DNA of 64,000 nt from Paralithodes platypus. Lineage: Eukaryota > Arthropoda > Malacostraca > Decapoda > Lithodidae. This document shows, in pieces, positions 55,451 through 64,000 of the stretch. Under the pieces are notes generated by a model. The model saw nothing but the letters and a program-made list of their open reading frames with translations. It ran no database searches and was not told where the DNA came from. The stretch covers positions 9,900,671 to 9,964,670 of the forward strand of contig CM064552.1 in NCBI GenBank assembly GCA_032716605.1, in the 5' to 3' direction. Positions within the stretch are counted from its first letter, which is position 1. Every line of letters begins with the position of its first letter. The translations under genes and the position numbers were made by a program.

Positions 55451-57054
55451 TCAGTTCACCATATAAGACAACAATATAATGATCCTTGTACTATTAGACC
55501 CATCTACAATCCTCGTTAATCAGTTTACTATATAAAAAACAATATAGGATCCATGTAAACTTAAACCCATCAATAATCCTTCCTAATCAGTTCACCTTAT
55601 AAGAAAACAATATATTGTATGATTCATGTAACCTTAAACCCATCTACAATCCTCGTTAATCAGTTTACCATATAAGAAAACAATTTATGATTCATGTACT
55701 ATTAGACTCCTCTATAATCCTCCCTAATCAGTTTCCCATATAAGAAAACACTATATTAGCCTATTCATGTAACTTTAAACCCATCTATAATCAACCCTAA
55801 TAAATTCAGCTTATAATAAAACAATATGTGATCCAATGTACTATTAGACTCATCTATAATCCTCCCTAATTAGTTCACCTCATAAGAAAAACATATACTG
55901 TATAATTCATGTAACCTTAAACCCATCTACAATCCTCGTTAATCAGTATACCATATAAGAAAATAATATAGTGATTCATGTACTATTAGACCCATCTATA
56001 ATCCCCCCTAATCAATTTACCTTATAAGAAAACAATATAATGATTCATGTACTATTAGACCCATCAATAATCCTCCCTAATCAATTTACCTTATAAGAAA
56101 ACAATATAATGATTCATGTACTATTAGACCCATCAATAATCCTCCCTAATCAATTTACCTTATAAGAAAACAATATAATGATCCATGTACTATTAGACCC
56201 ATCAATAATCCTCCCTAATCAGTATACCATATAAGAAAACAATATAATGATTCATGTACTATTAGACCCATCTATAATCCTCCCTAATCAATTTACCTTA
56301 TAAGAAAACAATATAATGATTCATGTACTATTAGACCCATCAATAATCCTCCCTAATCAGTATACCATATAAGAAAACAATATAATGATTCATGTACTAT
56401 TAGACCCATCAATAATCCTTCCTAATCAGTTCACCATATAAGAAAACAATATATGATCCATGTAACTTCAAACCCATCTATAATCCACCCTAATCAGTAC
56501 ACCATATAAGAAAACAATATATGATCCATGTAACTTCAAACCCATCTATAATCCACCCTAATCAGTACACCATATAAGAAAACAATATATGATCCATGTA
56601 ACTTCAAACCCATCTATAATCCACCCTAATCAGTACACCATATAAGAAAACAATATATGATCCATGTAACTTCAAACCCATCTATAATCCACCCTAATCA
56701 GTACACCATATAAGAAAACAATATATGATCCATGTAACTTCAAACCCATCTATAATCCACCCTAATCAGTACACCATTTGTAGGTAGTAGGGGTAGGCAG
56801 CCCCGCCCAGGGAAGTACTACCGCCAAGGTTTCGGGAGACTCAGGGAATAGCCTGAATTCCATTTTCTCTCCCAGGCCTTGGTAGCTGGATACATATCTT
56901 TCTGCCTCACACATCAGGGGTATCAGGAAAACCCTCTTTATATAACATACACATCCAACTTCACGACATTGCCCTACATCGCTATCCTCTATCCATAAAA
57001 TACTACTCTTCCCACTACATACCATACATGTAACACCATACACTTACCTTAAAT

Positions 57055-57840
57055 ATGGCAGTACAATTGTTAAGAGCAAACCTGGTGGTCCCTCGGATAT
57101 CCACCCCCGGCAGGGTTGGGTTATTGACACAGGGCCCTCCCGGTCGTCATCATGCGACTGTGTCAAGAGCATTGCAACGTCCCAAAGCTGCTTGTCAGTA
57201 CAGCTATTTCTTTAGTAATATAAGGGGACTTCACTCTAACATCAATTCTGTACACCAATTTCTTCAAGCAGAATCCCCTACTCTCCTTTTTTTGACAGAG
57301 ACTCAAGTAACATCCACATCTGACACATCTAGATTTAATTTTCCAGGTTATCAACTGCTCCAAAATTTCAGACCTAAAGGTGGTGTATGTTGCTTCGCAA
57401 AATCCGAAATTGCCCTGGAGGAGGTTACTAGTTTCAATTGTCCCTATTTTGATTATTCTATATACAAATTAATTTCTGCTGGTAAATTTAAATACATATG
57501 TTGCATCTACCGTTCCCCAAATACTCCTCCAGAGCAAAGTCTTTTTGATTCTCTGTCCTCACAACTCAGTGTCCTCAACTTAAATGCTTCTTCTGAAATC
57601 ACTGTGTTGGGTGATTTTAATGTCCATAATGTTGAATGGCTCACTCATTCAGCCAGGACTGATGATGCTGGTCTTGAATGTGAGCTATTTGCAGACTCAT
57701 TTAATCTCATTCAACTAGTCAACCAACCCACCCGTGTACCAGATAATCCTAATCATAATTCCCACCTACTGGACTTATTTTTAACAACCAATTCAGAAAA
57801 TTATGATGTTACAGTGAGGTCCCCCACTTGGATCTTCTGA
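57055..57840 (+). pseudogene. LINE apurinic-type endonuclease domain
   Basis: The 261-codon frame covers most of the endonuclease that nicks target DNA for retrotransposition. Seen motifs: FFSNIRGLHSN (residues 52-62, Asn55), FLTETQ (79-84, Glu82), YRSPN (152-156) and LGDFNVHN (185-192, Asp and Asn). The usual last motif, SDH, is encoded at 57836-57844 (GSSDHCLIQA) but in another frame. A single frameshift just before it ends this ORF. The first 45 residues are not recognised. The start codon is the first Met after the leader. Whether the frameshift is biological or a sequencing error in homopolymer CCCCC cannot be told. Confidence 0.88.
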
Positions 57841-58010
57841 TCACTGTCTGATACAGGCCACCTGTCTATCACCTACCACACCTTCCCACTCTGAACCTGT
57901 TTTGGTGACTAAATGGCATTACGATAGGGCAGACTGGGAGGGTCCTTCAAGGTTTCTTTATTGATATTCCCTGGACCTCTTTCTTTTCTAATGATGATGC
58001 ACACTCCACC

Positions 58011-60067
58011 TTGAGCCACATACAAGATTTTGTAAAAATTGGAATGGAAACTTTTATTCCTCATCAAAAGTACAGTAAAAGATCTAATTCACCTAAATGG
58101 TTTGACCATAATTGTGCTAGAGTAACTGAACAAAAAGCAATAGCCTACAATGCATACACAAGATCAAAAACACATGAAGCCTTTAATTACTTTAGAAACA
58201 TCAGAAATCATGCCAAACTGTATTAAACCTAACTAAATCAAACTTTCTCCATAAGCAGGCAAATAAACTTCTAAATAATCCAAATGATAACAAAATATTT
58301 TGGTCTACTCTTAACTCATTTCAAATCCAACTTCACTACTGCTTCATTCATCCATTCCACCATTAAAATCTCCGACTGGCAATCTTGTAAGTGACCCACG
58401 AGGTAAAGCTAACCTTCTTGCAGATATTTTCTCCACCAACTCAACCTTAGATGACATAAATCAAGATGTCCCTGTACTTAATTTTAATTCACCTGAAATT
58501 CCCTCACTTAAGATCCACACCAGACATGTCAAAACTATTTTGCAGAATCTCTCAGTAGATAATGCTCCTGGTCCAGATGAAATTCCTCCAATAGTACTTA
58601 AGAATTGCTCCTTGGTGCTCGCTCCTGTATTGGCAAAATTTTTCCGTCTGTGTACTCATACCTCATGCTTCCCAGTACCCTGGAAAGAAGCAAACATCCA
58701 TCCAGTTCCTAAAAAGGTGCCTCTTCAGATCCATCAAACTACAGACCAATAGCTATAACTTCCACTCTTGGCAAAGTTTTTGAAATTATATTAAATAATC
58801 ACATAATTAAGCATCTGAGAATAATAAATTAATCAGTGATAGGCAATATGGTTTTAGACGATGTCGATCAACTGCAGACATTCTTTGCCTTCTTACGCAT
58901 CAAATCAACCAAGCTACAGACCAACATGGTGAAACACATACAATAGCACTGGATATATCAAGGCATTTGATAGAGTCTGGCATCAATCCTTATTGTCGAA
59001 GATGTCACACTACGGCCTTGCATCATTAGTTCCACTAATTTCTTCTTATCTTCATAACAGAAAAATACGTGTAATGGTAGATGGCCTTTATTCTCAATTT
59101 CACTCAATAAATGCTGGTGTTCCCCAGGGATCAGTTTTGGGCCCAACTCTGTTCCTCATTCATATCAATGATCTCATATCTACCACTCATAATCCAATAC
59201 ATTCCTACGCAGATGACTCAACACTCCACAGTTCCTTCACATTTACCAATTCTTTCACCCAACTCCGATCTTATAAATTCAAAAATAAACACTGCAATTT
59301 CTCTGAACCAGGACCTTTCTAGAATTAATGAATGGGGACAAGAGAATCTAGTTTCCTTTAATGCACAGAAAACCAAGTACATTCAATTTTCTAACCGACA
59401 GAATCTCACTGACTCCCATATATTTTTTAATGATGTAAATATTCCCACTTCCCCTAGTATTGACATTCTCGGTGTAACATTAACTACTAACTTGAGCTGG
59501 ACACATTATGTTAGAAGCATTGCTAAGAATGCCTCTAAAAAACTGGGACTTTCCTGTACAGAGTTTCGAGAATTCTTCACTGACGAGCAGTTGGCCGTAA
59601 TATATAAAAGTCATGTGCGCTCTCAGATGGATTACTGTTCACCTCTGTGGGGTGGAAGTGGAGTGGTTGCATTGAGGCAGTTGGACAAAATTTCAAAATA
59701 AAGCTATTAGATTAATCAATAACCCTGCAATCACACAGGACCTTCCTACATTAGCCATACGAAGAAACGTTGCATCCCTTGCATTATTCTACAGATATTT
59801 TCACAGCAATTGTTCCGAGGAACTTGCTTCAATTGTGCCGCCAGCCTCTCCCACATCTTTCCCCGTAGAACTAGGGCAGCTGAGAGCGCCCATGAATTTA
59901 CACTTTCTCCTCCACAATGCAGAACTTCTGCTTATCAGAATTCATTTATCCCCAGAGCTACTACTCTTTGGAATTCACTTCCCTCGAATTGCTTTCCACA
60001 AACTTACAATCAACAAATGTTTAAATCCAGTTGTTACAAACATTTTATGAATGGAGGATGCCTTTAG
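58011..60067 (+). pseudogene. LINE reverse transcriptase and C-terminal region, frameshifted
   Basis: Read across frames: linker HIQDFVKIGMETFIPHQ and SPKWFDHNCARVTEQKAIAY (58011-58226); RT start NLSVDNAPGPDEIPPIVLKN and FPVPWKEANIHPVPKK (58540-58725); SDRQYGFRRCRSTADIL (about 58840); IALDIS then a frameshift before AFDR-type text; SINAGVPQGSVLGPTLFLIH (59105-59165); SYADDSTLH with YADD at 59205-59216; NAQKTKYIQFSNRQNL; SHVRSQMDYCSPLWGG; and, in the last frame, TTLWNSLPSNCFPQTYNQQM near the end. At least five frameshifts, few stops. The catalytic aspartates are intact. Confidence 0.88.
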
Positions 60068-60149
60068 GCACATGGACCTTTTTGTTTTATCTGTGTTTTT
60101 CCTTCCTCCGTTCATTGTCTCTTAAAAAAAAAAAAAAAAAAAAAAAAAA

Positions 60150-60576
60150 CCATATAAGAAAACAATATATGATCCATGTAACTTCAAACCCATCTATAAT
60201 CCACCCTAATCAGTACAATACAACCATATAAGAAAACAATATATGATCCATGTAACTTCAAACCCATCTATAATCCACCCTAATCAGTACACCATATAAG
60301 AAAACAATATATGATCCATGTAACTTCAAACCCATCTATAATCCACCCTAATCAGTTCACCTTAAAAAAAAAACAATATATGATCCATGTAACTTCAAAC
60401 CCATCTATAATCCACCCTAATCAGTACACCATATAAGAAAACAATATATGATCCATGTAACTTCAAACCCATCTATAATCCACCCTAATCAGTACACCAT
60501 ATAAGAAAACAATATATGATCCATGTAACTTCAAACCCATCTATAATCCACCCTAATCAGTTCACCTTAAAAAAAA
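60150..60576. repeat. 68-bp satellite, right block (about 6 copies)
   Basis: Same homogeneous units as 56440-56777, resuming after the LINE poly-A. Two units have CTTAAAAAAAAAACAATA variants. Confidence 0.93.
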
Positions 60577-60938
60577 ACCCACACACCTCTCATCTTTCTT
60601 CATTATGAACTCCCACCCCCAGACACCTCACTCGGAATGTAATTTGTTTTCATAATTTATCAGTCCACCATCTCGTTTCCAATTAAAGAGTTGTTCCGCC
60701 GGGTTCCATCATTTGCATAACCTTCCCGAACCCCCTGTAGCTCTATGTCTAACAAGAGGAAGTTTTGTGTGTGTGTGTGTGTGTTTTTTTTTTTTTTGTT
60801 TTTTTTTTTTTTTTTTTCTCTCCTTTGATGACAGGGCTAACTTATCGGCTGACAAGTACATCTGTATTTATTAAAGGCTTGACCAATGAGTGTTTTGAAT
60901 TGTTAATAAGGATAGGCATTAGGGTTAGAACAGATGAT
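60577..60938. other. Spacer with (GT)n and poly-T
   Basis: (GT)n at 60765-60783, T-rich to 60820. No gene recognised. Confidence 0.6.
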
Positions 60939-61053
60939 TTAAGGGGAGATATTTATTTATTTGGTAAATGTTATATTATTACTTTTGTTCGTGTCCTCCT
61001 TAGGCCTCCATCAAGATTAAAAAATATCCCCAAGACCTCCCTTCCAGATAAAT
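60939..61053 (-). mobile_element. Family A left part leading into an array
   Basis: TTAAGGGGAGATATTTATTT, CTTAGGCCTCCATCAAGATT and CCTCCCTTCCAGATAAATTTG match reverse A, which then passes directly into the 16-bp repeat. Confidence 0.8.
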
Positions 61054-61290
61054 TTGTGGATGAAGAGATGTGTGGATGAAGAGATGTGTGGATAAAGATA
61101 TACATTTTGTGGATGAATAGATATGTGGATGAAGAGATATGTGGATGAATAGATATGTGGATGAAGAGATTTGTGGATGCATAGGTTTGTGGATGAAGAG
61201 ATTTGTGGATGAAGAGATTTGTGGATGAATAAATATGTGGATGACTTAAATTATGGATGAATCAATATGTGGATGAATTTATTTGTGTAT
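61053..61290. repeat. 16-bp array, about 14 variable copies
   Basis: Unit TGTGGATGAAGAGATA with AATAGATA and AGAGATTT variants. The first unit overlaps family A sequence AAATTTGT. Confidence 0.88.
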
Positions 61291-61362
61291 GAATATATAA
61301 TGTGAACGAACCCACCATAACTCATAGGCCGTGTCTCTGTTAGCGGGCGGGCAAAAGGAGTA

Positions 61363-61751
61363 TTAAGGGGGGTCACCGTTTTCTATTTTATCTTTCTCTC
61401 CTTTTCTCTCTTTCCCTGGCTTATATCCATTCGGCCCCATTCAGCCAACTGTTTTAAGACGTTTATCCCTATCCAGGTGTCGAGTTCTTCCTGGCGAGCG
61501 ATAGCGAGCCAGTATTGTACGGAGAAATCCGGCTGCGCCGGAGAAATTTTTCTATCGAAAAATTTACAAATTTAGCTTGCTGTCAAAACAAAAATATATA
61601 TATGCTGGGCTCGCTACCGCTCGCCAGGAAAATATTGACACCTGGATGGGGGTAAACGTCTTAAAACAGTAGGCTGAATGGGGCCGAATGGATACAAGCC
61701 AAAGAGAGAGGGAGAGAACGAAAACAAAAAAGGCGAGGTGGGCTCCCTTCA
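61363..61751 (+). mobile_element. Family B MITE
   Basis: TTAAGGGGGGTCACC at the left. The right end is decayed (GGTGGGCTCCCTTCA). Hairpin loop TGC (CCGGCTGCGCCGG). Confidence 0.9.
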
Positions 61752-61854
61752 GTGTATGGTTATAATGTCATGTATAATGTATGAGCAGCACAACAGGCGC
61801 TCGCACGATTATAAACCTAACACCTGGGGAGCTGAGACACGGTTCTAGGGTAGC

Positions 61855-64000
61855 TATACGAACAGGTGAGGTACAGTGGCGCTAATAAGTCATGTCTCAG
61901 CTGTCATTACGTTTGGCTCGCGCTATACGAACAGGTGAGGTACAGTGGCGCTAATAAGTCTTGTCTCAGCTGTCATTGCGTTTGGCTCGCGCTATACGAA
62001 CAGGTGAGGTACAGTGGCGCTAATAAGTCATGTCTCAGCTGTCATTACGTTTGGCTCGCGCTATACGAAGAGGTGAGGTACAGTCGCGCTAATAAGTCTT
62101 GTCTCAGCTGTCATTGCGTTTGGCTCGCGCTATACGAACAGGTGAGGTACAGTGGCGCTAATAAGTCTTGTCTCAGCTGGCATTACGTTTGGCTCGCGCT
62201 ATACGAACAGGTGAGGTACAGTGGCGCTAATAAGTCATGTCTCAGCTGTCATTACATTTGGCTCGCGCTATACGAACAGGTGAGGCACAGTGGCGCTAAT
62301 AAGTCTTGTCTCAGCTGTCATTACGTTTGGCTCGCGCTATACGAACAGGTGATGTACAGTGGCGCTAATAAGTCATGTCTCAGCTGTCATTACGTTTGGC
62401 TCGCGCTATACGAACAGGTGAGGTACAGTGGCGCTAATAAGTCATGTCTCAGCTGTCATTACGTTTGGCTCGCGCTATACGAACAGGTGAGGTACAGTGG
62501 CGCTAATAAGTCATGTCTCAGCTGTCATTACGTTTGGCTCGCGCTATACGAACAGGTGAGGTACAGTCGCGCTAATAAGTCTTGTCTCAGCTGTCATTAC
62601 GTTTGGCTCGCGCTATACGAACAGGTGATGTACAGTGACGCTAATAAGTCATATCTCAGCTGTCATTACGTTTGGCTCGCGCTATACGAACAGGTGAGGT
62701 ACAGTGGCGCTAATAAGTCATGTCTCAGCTGTCATTACGTTTGGCTCGCGCTATACGAACAGGTGAGGTACAGTCGCGCTAATAAGTCTTGTCTCAGCTG
62801 TCATTACGTTTGGCTCGCGCTATAAGAACAGGTGAGGTACAGTGGCGCTAATAAGTCTTGTCTCAGCTGTCGTCATTGCGTTTGGCTCGCGCTATACGAA
62901 CAGGTGAGGTACAGTGGCGCTAATAAGTCATGTCTCAGCTGTCATTACGTTTGGCTCGCGCTATACGAACAGGTGAGGTACAGTGGCGCTAATAAGTCTT
63001 GTCTCAGCTGTCATTACGTTTGGCTCGCGCTATACGAACAGGTGAGGTACAGTGGCGCTAATAAGTCTTGTCTCAGCTGTCATTACGTTTGGCTCGCGCT
63101 ATACGAACAGGTGAGGTACAGTGGCGCTAATAAGTCTTGTCTCAGCTGTCATTGCGTTTGGCTCGCGCTATACGAACAGGTGAGGTACAGTGGCGCTAAT
63201 AAGTCATGTCTCAGCTGTCATTACGTTTGGCTCGCGCTATACGAACAGGTGAGGTACAGTGGCGCTAATAAGTCTTGTCTCAGCTGTCATTACGTTTGGC
63301 TCGCGCTATACGAACAGGTGAGGTACAGTGGCGCTAATAAGTCTTGTCTCAGCTGTCATTGCCTTTGGCTCGCGCTATACGGACAGGTGAGGTACAGTGG
63401 CGCTAATAAGTCATGGCTCAGCTGTCATTACGTTTGGCTCGCGCTATACGAACAGGTGAGGTACAGTGGCGCTAATAAGTCTTGGCTCAGCTGTCATTAC
63501 GTTTGGCTCGCGCTATACGAACAGGTGAGGTACAGTGGCGCTAATAAATCTTGTCTCAGCTGTCATTACGTTTGGCTCGCGCTATAAGAACAGGTGAGGT
63601 ACAGTGGCGCTAATAAGTCTTGTCTCAGCTGTCACTGCGTTTGGCTCGCGCTATACGAACAGGTGAGGTACAGTGGCGCTAATAAGTCTTGTCTCAGCTG
63701 TCATTGCGTTTGGCTCGCGCTATACGAACAGGTGATGTACAGTGGCGCTAAAAAGTCATGTCTCAGCTGTCATTACGTTTGGCTCGCGCTATACGAACAG
63801 GTGAGGTACAGTGGCGCTAATAAGTCTTGTCTCAGCTGTCATTACGTTTGGCTCGCGCTATACGAACAGGTGATGTACAGTGGCGCTAATAAGTCATGTC
63901 TCAGCTGTCATTACGTTTGGCTCGCGCTATACGAACAGGTGAGGTACAGTGGCGCTAATAAGTCATGTCTCAGCTGTCATTACGTTTGGCTCGCGCTATA
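61855..64000. repeat. 69-bp satellite derived from a family D end, about 31 copies, open at window edge
   Basis: The unit is TATACGAACAGGTGAGGTAC, AGTGGCGCTAATAAGTCATG, TCTCAGCTGTCATTACGTTT, GGCTCGCGC. About 50 of the 69 bases match the end of family D (19351-19402 on minus). The unit is divisible by three, so frames of 319 and 251 codons stay open (YSGANKSCLSCHYVWLALYE). Variant sites (CATG/CTTG, GGTGAGG/GGTGATG, GTGG/GTCG) recur in mixed combinations, which points to exchange between units. Confidence 0.96.

Larger units (their letters stand above)
54719..56777. repeat. 68-bp satellite, left block (about 22 copies)
   Basis: The unit is ATAAGAAAACAATATATGAT, CCATGTAACTTCAAACCCAT, CTATAATCCACCCTAATCAG, TACACCAT (68 bp). 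The older left units vary (TACTATTAGACCCAT in place of TAACTTCAAACCCAT). From about 56440 the units are almost identical. It is interrupted by C+A at 54895-55450. Confidence 0.93.
56778..60149 (+). mobile_element. Near full-length jockey/CR1-like LINE inserted in satellite
   Basis: The element runs from TTGTAGGTAGTAGGGGTAGG to poly-A (60124-60149). The satellite unit is cut at ...ACACCAT and resumes CCATATAAG, giving a 4-5 bp target duplication ((A)CCAT). The 5' leader is about 280 bp, followed by an endonuclease frame, reverse transcriptase and C-terminal domain. It is 3.37 kb. No separate gag-like first ORF is visible. Several single-base frameshifts interrupt the coding region, but catalytic boxes are intact. 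Confidence 0.92.

Noticed and set aside
61866..63587. Two long open frames (319 and 251 codons) of a Cys-rich 23-residue repeat
   Set aside because: They arise because the satellite unit is 69 bp, divisible by three. Frame breaks coincide with unit variants, there is no start/stop context, and the unit derives from a non-coding MITE end.

Overview
This is animal (eukaryotic) intergenic DNA. I found no host protein-coding gene, rRNA gene or operon-like layout. An arthropod source is likely because two elements carry TTAGG tracts, the arthropod telomere motif. Very long TC/GA, TA and GATA microsatellites, tRNA-derived SINEs and jockey/CR1-like LINEs make a decapod crustacean my best guess. That is inference: no host gene is available to confirm it. 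Family names below (A, B, C and so on) are my own labels.

The main content is a bloom of short non-autonomous DNA transposons. Families A (about 330-370 bp) and B (about 380-390 bp) start TTAAGGGG, end CCCCTTAA and insert into TTAA. I count about 35 A copies, 11 B copies, one A/B hybrid and one stray B core. A and B share a core with two small hairpins. Family C (about 215 bp, TTAACCC...GGGTTAA, piggyBac-like ends) has about 13 copies. Smaller palindromic families D, E, F, G, H and L occur a few times each, and there is one hAT-type element with an 8-bp target duplication. Nesting is frequent: B in D, B in E, A in H, A in C, and A in C in satellite. Related unfilled sites elsewhere in the window support the TTAA target.

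Layout: 0.3-1.75 kb, LINE pieces on both strands. 3.2-6.3 kb, A copies with homopolymer tracts. 6.3-10.1 kb, LINE fragments and microsatellites. 10.7-20.7 kb, many A/B/C copies, a 462-bp near-perfect palindrome (13.4-13.9 kb) and a 38-bp array. 21-29 kb, A/B copies, a 30-bp minisatellite (23.9-24.7 kb) and SINEs. 29.2-30 kb, a 22-bp array. 30-43.5 kb, more A/B/D/G/L copies and long GA tracts. 44.4-45.0 kb, the hAT element. 46-53 kb, A/B/E/F/H nests with 20-bp and 18-bp arrays. 54.7-60.6 kb, a 68-bp satellite interrupted by a C+A nest and by a nearly complete 3.4-kb LINE with endonuclease and reverse transcriptase. 61.36-61.75 kb, a B copy. 61.86-64 kb, a 69-bp satellite that runs off the window.

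The most unusual pattern is that several tandem arrays are built from pieces of these transposons. The 69-bp array uses a D end, the 38-bp array a C end, the 22-bp array an F end plus flank, the 18-bp array probably an E end, and the 20-bp and 16-bp arrays the interior of A. Transposon ends appear to seed satellites here repeatedly. No autonomous DNA transposase is present, so these elements must have been mobilised from elsewhere in the genome.
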